DNA of 64,000 bases from an uncultured Collinsella sp. (GTDB taxonomy: Bacteria > Actinomycetota > Coriobacteriia > Coriobacteriales > Coriobacteriaceae). Under the pieces are notes generated by a model, which was not told the origin of the DNA, searched no databases, and saw nothing but the letters and a program-made list of their open reading frames with translations. The stretch lies in assembly GCA_902472315.1 (NCBI GenBank), contig CABRNM010000006.1, forward strand, positions 1-64,000. Reading direction: 5' to 3'. A program made the position numbers and the translations under genes. Numbering within the stretch: position 1 is the stretch's first letter; the number at the start of each line of letters is the position of its first letter. Below, piece after piece: positions 50,818 to 59,794 of this stretch.

Positions 50818-51258
50818 TTATTGAGCGTGGGCGTTCTCGTAGACATCTTTGATTTCTTCCGGCAAATTGTCGGGAATCAGCGCCTTCACCCTATCCTCGT
50901 TGCCATCTTGGATCGCCTGCTCGTAGTACCAGCATTTGAACTTCAACATATCCAGCGCACGGTTCATGTTTGCGATCTCCGACTCCATGTGGGCCCTTCG
51001 CTCCTCGAACATGGCCTTGCGCTTGGGATATGTCGATGGGCCCTCCGCGCACCATTCCATGAACAGTCGGATGTCCTTAATCTCCATTCCAGCCTTCTTC
51101 AGGCATTCGATGACCCGAAGCGCCTCGAGTTCCGTATCGCCGAATCGGCGAATGCCGGACGTCCGTTCCAATTCCGGGAACAATCCCTGCTTGTCGTAAT
51201 AGCGCAGCGTGGAAACGGGCAGACCGAACATATCCGCCACCTGTCCGATTGTGTACAT
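50818..51258 (-). CDS. MerR-family regulator
   Basis: 146 residues. MYTIGQVADMFGLPVSTLRY then YDKQGLFPELERTSGIRRFG is the MerR winged helix, followed by a long dimer coiled coil (AMFEERRAHMESEIANMNRA). No metal Cys set is seen; the single CWYYEQA Cys may be redox active. It is divergent from the FMN reductase operon across a classical MerR-type promoter. Confidence 0.9.
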   Translation of the reverse strand: MYTIGQVADMFGLPVSTLRYYDKQGLFPELERTSGIRRFGDTELEALRVIECLKKAGMEIKDIRLFMEWCAEGPSTYPKRKAMFEERRAHMESEIANMNRALDMLKFKCWYYEQAIQDGNEDRVKALIPDNLPEEIKDVYENAHAQ

Positions 51259-51289
51259 GGTCCCTCCGGACAAATCTGGAATTTACTCC

Positions 51290-51320
51290 TTGACCTAAAG
51301 TTAGGTTTAGGTGTTACCTT
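51290..51320 (+). promoter_or_regulatory. MerR-type promoter with 19-bp spacer
   Basis: -35 TTGACC (51290-51295), -10 TACCTT (51315-51320), 19-base spacer holding the dyad CCTAAA (51294-51299), GTTAGG, TTTAGG (51306-51311). The over-long spacer is the mark of promoters activated by MerR-family twisting. Confidence 0.75.
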
Positions 51321-51363
51321 TATTTTCGTCAATATATATAAGGAATGCAAGGGGTATTCCGTA

Positions 51364-51903
51364 ATGAGCAAAACGGTTTTGATAATCTCTTCAAGCCCTC
51401 GAAAGAATGGCAATTCCGAGACGTTGGCGGACGCCTTCGCCAAAGGAGCGCGAGAAGCGGGCCACAGCGTGGAAACCGTGCACCTGCGCGAAAAGCAGCT
51501 CGGCTTCTGCAAGGGGTGCCTTGCCTGCCTAAAGCTGGGGCACTGCGTCATCCAAGACGATGCCGTGGAAATTGCCGCCAAAATGCACGATGCGGATGTG
51601 TTGGTGTTTGCAACGCCTGTCTACTACTACAGCGTCTGCGGTCAGCTCAAGACCATGCTGGACCGCGCCAACCCGCTTTTCAGCTCCGATTATGCATTCA
51701 CCGAGGCATATCTATTGGCAACGGCGGCGGAGAGTGGGCGCTCGACCTTCGACGGCGCAAAAAAGGCCGTGCAGGGATGGGTTGACTGCTTCCCCCGCTG
51801 CACGCTTGCCGGAACGGTTTTCGCCGGCGGCGTGAACGACGTGGGCGATATCGCCGGGCATCCTGCTCTGGAGCAGGCGCGACGAATAGGCATGGGAATC
51901 TAG
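51364..51903 (+). CDS. NADPH-dependent FMN reductase / flavodoxin-like protein
   Basis: 179 residues. KTVLIISSSPRKNGNSETLA is the FMN-phosphate loop, CKGCLACLKLGHCVIQDDA is the Cys-rich segment common in this family, and VLVFATPVYYYSVCGQLKTM completes the fold. A flavin oxidoreductase, probably cytoplasmic. First gene of the MerR-controlled set. The start follows AAGGGGTATTCCGTA. Confidence 0.87.
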   Translation: MSKTVLIISSSPRKNGNSETLADAFAKGAREAGHSVETVHLREKQLGFCKGCLACLKLGHCVIQDDAVEIAAKMHDADVLVFATPVYYYSVCGQLKTMLDRANPLFSSDYAFTEAYLLATAAESGRSTFDGAKKAVQGWVDCFPRCTLAGTVFAGGVNDVGDIAGHPALEQARRIGMGI

Positions 51904-51965
51904 GCGCGGCTTAGCTGCGCGGAGGCAGATTCGTGTCCAGAACCATCGATAGGAGGAAATCGATC

Positions 51966-52733
51966 ATGGCAATTAAACAGACAGCAGGCAGAGATGCCCT
52001 GGGGGACTTTGCCCCAAAATTCGCACAGCTCAATGACGATGTGCTGTTCGGCGAGGTGTGGAGCCGAGAAGACGGGCTTTCCCTTCGAGACCGCAGCGTG
52101 GTGACGGTGGTGGCCCTGATGGCGCAGGGACTGACGGACTCTTCGTTCCAATACCATCTGATGTCCGCAAGGAACAATGGCGTGACTAGGACGGAGATAG
52201 CGGAAATCCTTACGCACGCGGCGTTTTATGCGGGATGGCCCAAGGCATGGGCGGCCTTCCGCATGGCGAAGGAGGTCTGGGCGGACGAGGGCGACGGCAC
52301 CGACGCAAAGGCCCGACACCAAAACGAGATGGCCTTTCCCATCGGTGCCCCCAACGACGCATTTGCGAAGTACTTTATTGGGCAAAGCTACCTCGCGCCC
52401 CTTTCCACCGAGCAGGTCGGCGTCTACAACGTGACGTTCGAGCCCGGCTGCCGCAACAACTGGCACATCCATCACGCCAAAAGCGGTGGCGGACAGATCC
52501 TCGTCTGCGTGGCTGGCCGAGGGCTTTACCAGGAATGGGGCAAACCGGCACAGGAACTGTGCCCTGGCGACGTGGTAAATATTCCCGCGGGCGTAAAGCA
52601 CTGGCACGGTGCGGCGCCCGACAGCTGGTTCTCCCATCTCGCGGTGGAAGTTCCGGGCGAGGAGGCCTGCAACGAGTGGTTGGAGCCCGTGGTCGACGAG
52701 CAATACCTTAAAGCGACCGACAAGGAGGCTTAG
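51966..52733 (+). CDS. Carboxymuconolactone decarboxylase-cupin fusion
   Basis: 255 residues. The N-terminal CMD/AhpD domain (LSLRDRSVVTVVALMAQGLT, SARNNGVTRTEIAEILTHAA) is joined to a C-terminal cupin (FEPGCRNNWHIHHAKSGGGQ, CPGDVVNIPAGVKHWHGAAP). In AhpD the redox Cys pair is present; here it is not seen. The cupin His set is intact, so a metal site is likely. Start after ATAGGAGGAAATCG. It sits between the FMN reductase and the hydrolase, probably one operon. Confidence 0.88.
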   Translation: MAIKQTAGRDALGDFAPKFAQLNDDVLFGEVWSREDGLSLRDRSVVTVVALMAQGLTDSSFQYHLMSARNNGVTRTEIAEILTHAAFYAGWPKAWAAFRMAKEVWADEGDGTDAKARHQNEMAFPIGAPNDAFAKYFIGQSYLAPLSTEQVGVYNVTFEPGCRNNWHIHHAKSGGGQILVCVAGRGLYQEWGKPAQELCPGDVVNIPAGVKHWHGAAPDSWFSHLAVEVPGEEACNEWLEPVVDEQYLKATDKEA

Positions 52734-52735
52734 GC

Positions 52736-53707
52736 ATGGAGCAGTTGAAACTGACGCAGGAATGGGACAAGGTGTTCCCCAAAAGTGACAAGGTTGAGCA
52801 CAGCAAGGCGACTTTTCACAACCGATACGGCATCACGCTGGCGGCCGACGTCTACGTGCCAAAGAACGTGGAGGGCAAGCTGCCTGCCATCGCCGTCAGC
52901 GGTCCGTTTGGCGCGGTGAAGGAGCAAACGTCCGGCCTTTATGCGCAGAAAATGGCGGAGCTGGGCTTTTTCGCGATTGCCTTCGACCCATCCTATACCG
53001 GCGAGAGCGGCGGTGCGCCCCGCTATGTGGCATCGCCGGACATCAACACCGAGGATTTCTGCGCAGCGGTGGATTTCCTCTCTGTGCAGAATAGCGTTGA
53101 CCCGGAGCGCATCGGTATCATCGGCATCTGCGGTTGGGGCGGCATGGCAATCAATGCCGCAGCCATCGACACCCGTATCAAAGCTACCGCGGCTATGACC
53201 ATGTACGATATGACCCGCGTGACCGCAAACGGCTACTTTGACGCCGAGGATTCCGAGCAGGCGCGCTTCGAAAAGCGGAAAGCGCTGAACGCGCAGCGCA
53301 CCGAGGACTATAAAAATGACAGCTACGCGCTGGCGGGCGGCGTGGTCGATCAGCTGCCCGATGACGCGCCGCAGTTTGTGGCGGACTATTACGCCTACTA
53401 CAAGACTCCGCGAGGCTACCATCCCCGCAGCCTGGGCTCCAATGGCGGTTGGAATGTGACGTCTTCGCTGTCGTTTTTGAATATGCCGATCTTGCAGTAC
53501 GCCGGCGAGATCCGCTCCGCCGTGCTGCTGGTGCATGGCGAGAAGGCGCACTCCCGCTATTTCAGCGAAACCGCGTACAGCAAGCTGACGGGGGACAACA
53601 AGGAATTGCTCATTATCCCCGGTGCCAGTCACACCGACCTCTACGATCAGATGGACGTCATTCCGTTTGGAAAGCTGAAAGCGTTCTTTGAGGAGTATTT
53701 GAAATAA
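52736..53707 (+). CDS. Alpha/beta hydrolase (dienelactone-hydrolase-like)
   Basis: 323 residues. Beta-strand/oxyanion region PAIAVSGPFGAVKEQTSGLY, FDPSYTGESGGAPRY, and C-terminal acid/His segment IIPGASHTDLYDQMD. The nucleophile elbow reads GICGWGGMA where related proteins usually have Ser (G-x-S-x-G), so the catalytic residue is odd. Start two bases after the preceding stop; no clear ribosome site of its own beyond AAGGAGGCTTAGGC. Confidence 0.85.
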   Translation: MEQLKLTQEWDKVFPKSDKVEHSKATFHNRYGITLAADVYVPKNVEGKLPAIAVSGPFGAVKEQTSGLYAQKMAELGFFAIAFDPSYTGESGGAPRYVASPDINTEDFCAAVDFLSVQNSVDPERIGIIGICGWGGMAINAAAIDTRIKATAAMTMYDMTRVTANGYFDAEDSEQARFEKRKALNAQRTEDYKNDSYALAGGVVDQLPDDAPQFVADYYAYYKTPRGYHPRSLGSNGGWNVTSSLSFLNMPILQYAGEIRSAVLLVHGEKAHSRYFSETAYSKLTGDNKELLIIPGASHTDLYDQMDVIPFGKLKAFFEEYLK

Positions 53708-53784
53708 GACGCACCTTGCTTTTTACTTATTAACGGTCATGCATTTAGCGAGGACGGTTTGCGGCAAGACGCCTCGCCGCGCTA

Positions 53785-54241
53785 CTAGTCGTCGGCCCTC
53801 GCCGCCGAGAGCAAGGCACCCAAGTCTGCCTGGATCGCCTCCGCCTTGTTTCCGAGCTGCAACGGGGCCGAATCGCCCGAGATGTTCACGCTTAGCAGGC
53901 GCGCATCCGGCAGCTTTGCGGTCATGCTCCAGAACGGGAGTGTAATGATGCCGGGGGTCATCTCGCCCACGCCGAGTTCCAGCAACAGCACGCGGCTACT
54001 ACCGCGCTCGCGCACGAAGCGCTCATATCGTTCGAGGCCCTCGCGCCATGCCGCACCCTGCAGAAACGTGTCGTCGCGTACCCACGGCACAAGCTGCCAG
54101 CCGCAGTGCGGGCATCGGGGGACATCCTCGCTGCGGATCTCGAAGCCCGCACTGCCCACGTGGTTGTAATGATTGGCGTGAAGGCGGCCGTTGGAAAGAA
54201 ACTCATTTCCGTGGGGAAGAATCTTCTCGGTGAGTAAAGCT
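53785..54241 (-). pseudogene. Sir2-like protein, C-terminal fragment
   Basis: Open on the minus strand without a start: LLTEKILPHGNEFLSNGRLH, ANHYNHVGSAGFEIRSEDVP, then CPHCGWQLVPWVRDDTFLQG and VLLLELGVGEMTPGIITLPF. The zinc-ribbon half and the C-terminal strand order resemble Sir2-type deacetylase proteins. The NAD-binding part is absent. An internal ATG at 54159 would give a 124-residue product. Confidence 0.45.
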
Positions 54242-54287
54242 CATCGGAGCGGGGATAGAGCTTTGTCTGCGAGGTACGAAATGCTGA

Positions 54288-55208
54288 CTAGCGGTTGCGA
54301 CGCCTTGTTGCGGAAATGCCAACTGCCACAACTACACCACCGGCAACACTCAGGGCGACTGCCGTCGCACCGTTGTCGCCTGTCGCGGGTAGGGTGGTCC
54401 CGGCTGGTTTAACCGCCGCTACTGCCTTGGTGGAAACGGGATTTGCCGCGGGCTTTTCTGCCTTGGGCTGCGGTGTGGGCTCGGGCTTGGTTTCCGGTTC
54501 GGGTTTAACCTCTGGGTTCGGCTTAACGTCAGGGCTGGGCTCGGGATCGGTCACGTCGGTTGCAATCAAGTGCACGTCACTGTCGAAGACGTAACGGATG
54601 TAGTAATCGTGCCGCGTTTCGTGCATAATCCCCTGCCCGCTGTCGAAGTCACGGTCAACGTGTGTGCCAAGGTAGGTTGAGCTGTTGAGGTCCAGCCTGT
54701 AAGGGATTTGGTCGTCGGCGTAACTGCCTGTAAAGACCACGGTTGCTCTAACGTGATTGTCAATCATGGTCAGGGCAATAGAGACGCTGGCCTCTTTGGG
54801 GTTCTCGGTTTTTATAAGGCTTTCGGTATCGGTGTCGATCTTGAAGAGATGGACGGTGTCGTTAAGCCCGTAGATGAAGTCCTCGGGTTTGTCGGGAAAA
54901 TCGTATACAAACGCCTCATTCTGGACCAACATGAAGGCAGGAGGGAGCTCCAGGTCATAGTTATGGTCGACAACGGCGGTAGCTGTGAAGCTGCCTTCCG
55001 CGTTGGCTTCGTTGCAGGTAATGGGTGCTGCGACATCGGTTTCGGGCATTTCTGTCGCCAGTGCTGCGCAGGGTAGCAAAAGCAGTCCTGCCACAAGAAT
55101 GCTTACTCCGAAGGCGGCGATTCTGGCGTCTGCATGACGCTTGACGTCGCGGATAGACAGGCCAGTCCGTTTGTTATGGGTCTGCGGTGCAACATGCTGT
55201 CCATACAT
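54288..55208 (-). CDS. LPXTG cell-wall surface protein
   Basis: 306 residues. Signal peptide AAFGVSILVAGLLLLPCAAL then ATEMPET (cleavage near residue 52), a single extracellular domain, a Pro/Glu/Lys-rich stalk (PNPEVKPEPETKPEPTPQPK), and the sorting signal LPATG with a hydrophobic helix and RRRNR tail. It is anchored by sortase. No known domain in the ectodomain. The start at 55208 gives a long N-terminal extension before the signal; a later start is possible. Confidence 0.85.
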   Translation of the reverse strand: MYGQHVAPQTHNKRTGLSIRDVKRHADARIAAFGVSILVAGLLLLPCAALATEMPETDVAAPITCNEANAEGSFTATAVVDHNYDLELPPAFMLVQNEAFVYDFPDKPEDFIYGLNDTVHLFKIDTDTESLIKTENPKEASVSIALTMIDNHVRATVVFTGSYADDQIPYRLDLNSSTYLGTHVDRDFDSGQGIMHETRHDYYIRYVFDSDVHLIATDVTDPEPSPDVKPNPEVKPEPETKPEPTPQPKAEKPAANPVSTKAVAAVKPAGTTLPATGDNGATAVALSVAGGVVVAVGISATRRRNR

Positions 55209-55529
55209 AAGACGCTCCTTGTTCGTAGGCTGGTTTCCGCGGATCTATATTGCGCCTGGCCGATGCGGCTAGGCTCTTTCACGCGAACGCTTATGCGAGC
55301 AGGGAGAAAGCTCAAGCTAATTTTCCCACAGTCGATACTTTGCGAGCAACGATTTGCTGTTCAATTCTCGGAGAGAGAATCAAGACGGTCGAGGAGTTAT
55401 CAGGCAATGAGATTGCGTCTAGAGAACACGAACGAGAGATGTCTTCTGCGGACGACTGAATAGCTCCGTCTGTTCTGGTTACAACGAAATGTGTGCCGTG
55501 CGCCTGCGGCATGAAGGAGGGAGATTCTC
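55209..55529. other. Gap with no supported gene
   Basis: About 320 bases. An open frame at 55250-55459 (MRLADAARLFHANAYASREK) lacks a ribosome site and a known domain, so it is left out. Ribosome site GGAGGGAG for the next gene lies at the end. Confidence 0.4.
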
Positions 55530-56060
55530 ATGAATATCGTTGTATTGAGTGGTAGCCCGCGTAAGGGCGCCAATACCGACACCATGGTCGAGGCGTTTGC
55601 CGAGACCGCGCGCGAGGTTGGCCATACGGTCGAGGTCGTTCGCGTTGCCAGCAAGAAGATCGCTGGTTGCCTGGGGTGCCAGTATTGCTTCGCCCATGAG
55701 GGCACCTGTGTGCAGAAGGATGACATGGCCGACGTGATCGAGTCGCTGAAAGGCGCCGATATGGTTGTCTTCGCTTCGCCCATCTACTGGTTTGATATCA
55801 CTGCGCAGGAGAAGGCCGCCATCGACCGCCTGTACGCCTTCGGTGCTACGGGCTTCCCGTTCACCAAGACAGCCCTTTTGCTCGATAGTCACAGCGAGGG
55901 CGTCTATGACGCGGCGATCGCCATGTACAAGTCAACCTGCGCGTACTGCAAGTGGGAGGACCAGGGCATTATCACCATTAGCGGTATGACCGAGCGCGAC
56001 AGCATGGCCTCTTCGCCCAAGTTGGAAGAGGTGCGAGAGCTCGCTCGCAAGCTCTCTTAA
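55530..56060 (+). CDS. NADPH-dependent FMN reductase family protein
   Basis: 176 residues. IVVLSGSPRKGANTDTMVEA is the FMN loop, CLGCQYCFAHEGTCVQKDDM the Cys-rich turn, and VVFASPIYWFDITAQEKAAI the following strand. A second paralogue of the gene at 51364. Strong ribosome site GGAGGGAG. It stands alone. Confidence 0.88.
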   Translation: MNIVVLSGSPRKGANTDTMVEAFAETAREVGHTVEVVRVASKKIAGCLGCQYCFAHEGTCVQKDDMADVIESLKGADMVVFASPIYWFDITAQEKAAIDRLYAFGATGFPFTKTALLLDSHSEGVYDAAIAMYKSTCAYCKWEDQGIITISGMTERDSMASSPKLEEVRELARKLS

Positions 56061-56167
56061 GGCAAGAAGAGCGCATGGCAATCGGTGTTGGTGGAAATGC
56101 TTGCAATCCTTATCAAGAGGAATGCTGATTGCCATGCGTTGATGCTTCCGCGGACAATTCCGGCGTG

Positions 56168-57262
56168 CTAAAACGCCTTCTCGTTCAAGAATTCCCTGAA
56201 CGCGGGAATGTCAAAGTCAACGAGACCACGCCCGCGCTCTCCAATGACGCCGTCCTCCAGGAGGCGGCGTTTGTATTGGCTTGCGTAGTTGCTGGCGACG
56301 CCCATGCGTTTGGCTATCTCCGAGACCCTGCTGGGGCCAGAATCGGGCAGCATCGCGAGCAAAAACTCAATGTCTTTATCGGAAAGCTCCCGATAGGTCG
56401 TTTCGAGAATGCGATCGCGCAGTTCCATGCGGGCAAGCAGAGAACCCTGTTGGACATCAGATGCGCTGATTTTGGGCGAGCTCTCCGAAACATCCCAAGT
56501 GCGATATCCGACGAGCTGCATCATGTAGGGGAATCCGTCGACGGCCTTCACAGCATCCTCGAGCGCTTCTGCTGTGATTGAGCGGCCTCCGGCCTCAACG
56601 GTTTTGCGGAATGCGTTTGCAATTTCAACGTCAGTGATTCGTCCTAATTGATGATATTGGGAACGTCTGAGGAACGAGACGGAATCGTTGCGTAGCAGTG
56701 CCGATACTTTGTAGGGTAGTCCTGCCATGAGTAGGGCGACTTTTTTACCTTCGCGCACAAAGTGCTGGTAAACAGAGGCAAATTGGAGCATTTCATCAAG
56801 ATCGACGGTGACTTCATCGATGGTGATGAGAAGTCCGATGTCATGTTTTTCGAGTTGCTTAAAGATGCCATTCATGCGCGTGCGCCAGTTGCCCTGAGCC
56901 TCTTGAGCATATGTCCAATCGATGCCCACTGGGCCAATTTGAACACCGTTTATGCGCGCGTGAGGCTGTGAGAGGTAGCTATCTGCGGCTTCTTTGGTTC
57001 GCTCGATAATATCTTCGAGCATGCCTGGCATGGCGGAGACATTTGCTGCGATCCAGCCGTGTTCAAGCGCCGTTTCTGAAAGGAGCGAGAGAAGCGCCGT
57101 CTTGCCCGTTCCCCTTGCGCCAGTAAAAATGGTTGACAGGTTGGGATCTCCCGGGCCGTTGATAAAGCCACGGTTGATGTCACGCAGGATATGCTCGCGA
57201 CCCGCTAGAAAGGGAGGGACGCTTCCGAACGTCGGGGTAAAGGGGTTCTTGCTGTACTCCAT
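56168..57262 (-). CDS. AAA ATPase (archaeal ATPase-like)
   Basis: 364 residues. MEYSKNPFTPTFGSVPPFLA, the P-loop FTGARGTGKTALLSLLSETA, Walker B IGLLITIDEVTVDLDEMLQF, and a C-terminal winged helix (LPDSGPSRVSEIAKRMGVAS). ORC/Cdc6-like, of the type often linked to mobile elements or stress. The start at 57262 follows AGGAGCTACC. Three 19-bp tandem repeats lie directly upstream. Confidence 0.8.
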   Translation of the reverse strand: MEYSKNPFTPTFGSVPPFLAGREHILRDINRGFINGPGDPNLSTIFTGARGTGKTALLSLLSETALEHGWIAANVSAMPGMLEDIIERTKEAADSYLSQPHARINGVQIGPVGIDWTYAQEAQGNWRTRMNGIFKQLEKHDIGLLITIDEVTVDLDEMLQFASVYQHFVREGKKVALLMAGLPYKVSALLRNDSVSFLRRSQYHQLGRITDVEIANAFRKTVEAGGRSITAEALEDAVKAVDGFPYMMQLVGYRTWDVSESSPKISASDVQQGSLLARMELRDRILETTYRELSDKDIEFLLAMLPDSGPSRVSEIAKRMGVASNYASQYKRRLLEDGVIGERGRGLVDFDIPAFREFLNEKAF

Positions 57263-57271
57263 GGTAGCTCC

Positions 57272-57326
57272 TTTGCAAGTTTTGCTAATATTTGCAAGTT
57301 TTGCTAACTTTTGCAAGTTTTGCTAA
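57272..57326. repeat. Three tandem 19-bp repeats in the ATPase leader
   Basis: TTTGCAAGTTTTGCTAA starts at 57272, 57291 and 57310, exactly 19 bases apart. The last T of the first copy borders the ribosome site of the ATPase gene. Iteron-like. Confidence 0.85.
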
Positions 57327-57420
57327 CGACTGACCAAAGGGCATCGAAGCAGTGGCGCTGACATTTTTTACGCAGAAAAATAAGCAGAAATCAATTTATC
57401 TGCGTTAAAAAATAGTTGAG

Positions 57421-57472
57421 AAGAAAAACGACGAGTCCCGGGCGCAATGCCGTTGCGTTCCGGGCCTCGTCG
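57421..57472 (-). terminator. Rho-independent terminator of parC
   Basis: Outer stem CGACGAG (57429-57435) / CTCGTCG (57466-57472), inner CCCGG / CCGGG. The T-run TTTTTCTT follows on the minus strand. Confidence 0.85.
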
Positions 57473-57508
57473 CTTTGCGAAGTATCTAACGATCTCGTTG
57501 CCGTCGTC

Positions 57509-59749
57509 CTAGTCAAACAGACTCGGCATGTCGTTTTCCTTCATGAGGGCACCGGCTGAGGGGAGGCTCTGCGCGGTGAACTTCTCGGCCGAGACGCCGG
57601 CGCCAAGGATTTCCTCGGTCGTGCCGACGGTGGTGACCGAGCGGCCCTTCTTGGCGGTAAAGGCCTGGACGCCCTGCGTGTTGGTGGTCGTCTTGGTCTT
57701 GAGCAGCGACGTGTTGAAGTTCATCAAACGATAGTCGCTCGAGACCAGCGCGATGTCGCGATCTTCCTTGAGTACCTGGGCATACAGCAGCTTGCTGCCA
57801 CCGTAAATGGCGTTCTTGAGGCGCTTGCGGTTGGTCTTGGTGACGTATCCAGAAAGCGCGACGCGCACCACGCGGCCGTTCTCAAAGACAAACAGCACGT
57901 CGGCCTTGTAGTCCTCGGGGTCGATGACCCAGATGACGCTCTCGTCGGGTTCCATCTCGAGATCGGTCGGCAGGTACGAGCCCAGCTGTGCCGACTTGGT
58001 ATCCTCAAACGCCGCGACTTTGCACTTATACACCTGGCTCTTGTTGGTAAACACGAGCAGCTCGTGCGTATTGGAGGACGGGAACTCGATAAAGGGTTTG
58101 TCGCCGTCCTTGTACTTGAGCGTGGTCGCCTTCTTGAGCACGCGGTCCGTCATCTTCTTAAGATAGCCATCGCGCGAGAGCATGATGGTAACCGGGTACT
58201 CCTCGACCTCGGGCTCCAAGCTTACCTCGATAACCTCGTGGGGCTCAATCCTGCCCGTGCGGCGCGGCATCACGTACTTCTTGTTGACCGCGGCCAGCTC
58301 GTCGCTGATGACCTTCTTGATGTTCTCCTCGCTGGAGAGGATCTCCTCAAGCTCGGCAATCTCGCCCTCAAGCTTGGCAATGTCCTTGGTGCGGTTGAGG
58401 ATGTACTCATCGTTGATGTTGCGGAGCTTAAGCTCGGCAACAAACTCGGCCTGGGTCTCGTCGATGTCGAAACCCTTCATAAGGTTGGGCACGACCTCGG
58501 CTTCGAGCTTGGTGCCGCGGATGATGGCGATGGCCTTGTCGATGTCGAGCAAGATCGCCTCGAGGCCGTGCAGCAGGTGCAGGCGCTCGGACTTTTTGCC
58601 CAGGTCAAAGTTAATGCGGCGACGCGTGGACTCAATACGCCACTTGACCCACTCGTGCAGAATCTGGCGCACGCCCATAACGCGAGGGTAACCATCGACC
58701 AGCACGTTGAAGTTGCACGAGAACGAATCCTGCAGCGTGGTTGTGCGATAGAGCTTGGCCATGAGCTTGTCGGGGTCGACGCCGCGCTTAAGGTCGATGG
58801 CGATGCGCAAGCCCGAGAGGTCGGTTTCGTCGCGGATGTCAGCGATCTCCTTGACCTTGCCCTCTTTGGAGAGCTTGACGATGCGCTCGATAATGACATC
58901 GGTCTTGGTGGTGTAGGGGATCTCGTAGACCTCGATAATGCGCTCTTCGGGAATCCAGCGCCAACGGGAGCGGATCTGGAAGCTGCCAAGGCCAGTCTCG
59001 GTAATCTTTTCCATCTCCTCGCGGCGGTAGATGATCTCGCCGCCGGTCGAGAAGTCGGGCATGGGCATATATTCGAGCAGGTCGCAGTCGGGATCCTTGA
59101 GGTAGTGCATCGTGGCAGTGCAGACCTCGTTGAGGTTGAAACCGCAGATGTCGGACGCCATGGCGACGCCGATGCCCTTGTTGGCCGAGACGAGGATGTT
59201 GGGGAACGTGGTGGGCAGCAGGCGCGGCTCCTTCATGGCGCCGTCGTAGCTGTCGACGAAGTCGACCGGGTCCTTGTCGATGTCCTTGAAGATTTCGGCG
59301 CTGATGGGGGAGAGCTTGGCCTCGGTATAACGCGAGGCGGCGTAGCTCAGGTCGCCCGAATAGTACTTGCCAAAGTTGCCCTTCGACTCCACAAAGGGGG
59401 CGAGCAGTGCCTCGTTGCCCGTCGCCAGACGCACCATCGTCTCGTAGATTGCGGCGTCGCCGTGCGGGTTGAGCTTCATGGTCTGGCCCACGATGTTGGC
59501 ACTCTTCTGGCGCTCGCCTTTGAGCAGGCCCATCTTGTACATGGTGTAGAGCAGCTTGCGGTGTGAGGGCTTAAAGCCATCGATCTCGGGGAACGCACGC
59601 GAGACATTGACGCTCATGGCGTAGGGCATGTAGTTGACCTCGAGCGTCTGCGTGATCGGCTGATCGGTGACCTCGGAGTGCAGGCCGATGACGTTCTCGG
59701 CGTTGACCTGCTTTTTCTTTGGCTGGTTCTTCGTCTTCTTCTTTGCCAC
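57509..59749 (-). CDS. parC: DNA topoisomerase IV subunit A
   Basis: 746 residues starting at a GTG at 59749 (AGAGGAAATC before it). The active-site Tyr is in SYAASRYTEAKLSP (about residue 141), with GMKEPRLLPTTFPNILVSAN-like core (AMKEPRLLPTTFPNILVSAN), C-gate KRGVDPDKLMAKLYRTTTLQ, and a beta-pinwheel C-terminus. It passes DNA strands and decatenates chromosomes with ParE, which is just upstream. The N-terminal lysine-rich tail is odd. Confidence 0.9.
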   Translation of the reverse strand: MAKKKTKNQPKKKQVNAENVIGLHSEVTDQPITQTLEVNYMPYAMSVNVSRAFPEIDGFKPSHRKLLYTMYKMGLLKGERQKSANIVGQTMKLNPHGDAAIYETMVRLATGNEALLAPFVESKGNFGKYYSGDLSYAASRYTEAKLSPISAEIFKDIDKDPVDFVDSYDGAMKEPRLLPTTFPNILVSANKGIGVAMASDICGFNLNEVCTATMHYLKDPDCDLLEYMPMPDFSTGGEIIYRREEMEKITETGLGSFQIRSRWRWIPEERIIEVYEIPYTTKTDVIIERIVKLSKEGKVKEIADIRDETDLSGLRIAIDLKRGVDPDKLMAKLYRTTTLQDSFSCNFNVLVDGYPRVMGVRQILHEWVKWRIESTRRRINFDLGKKSERLHLLHGLEAILLDIDKAIAIIRGTKLEAEVVPNLMKGFDIDETQAEFVAELKLRNINDEYILNRTKDIAKLEGEIAELEEILSSEENIKKVISDELAAVNKKYVMPRRTGRIEPHEVIEVSLEPEVEEYPVTIMLSRDGYLKKMTDRVLKKATTLKYKDGDKPFIEFPSSNTHELLVFTNKSQVYKCKVAAFEDTKSAQLGSYLPTDLEMEPDESVIWVIDPEDYKADVLFVFENGRVVRVALSGYVTKTNRKRLKNAIYGGSKLLYAQVLKEDRDIALVSSDYRLMNFNTSLLKTKTTTNTQGVQAFTAKKGRSVTTVGTTEEILGAGVSAEKFTAQSLPSAGALMKENDMPSLFD

Positions 59750-59794
59750 GATTTCCTCTTGAACTTCTTATGGGCCGTCGTTATCGATTTGCTG

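Noticed and set aside
55250..55459. 69-residue open frame
   Set aside because: No ribosome site, no domain, short.
58064..59566. 500-residue open frame on the plus strand
   Set aside because: Antisense to parC; Val/Leu/Asp-rich with no domain.
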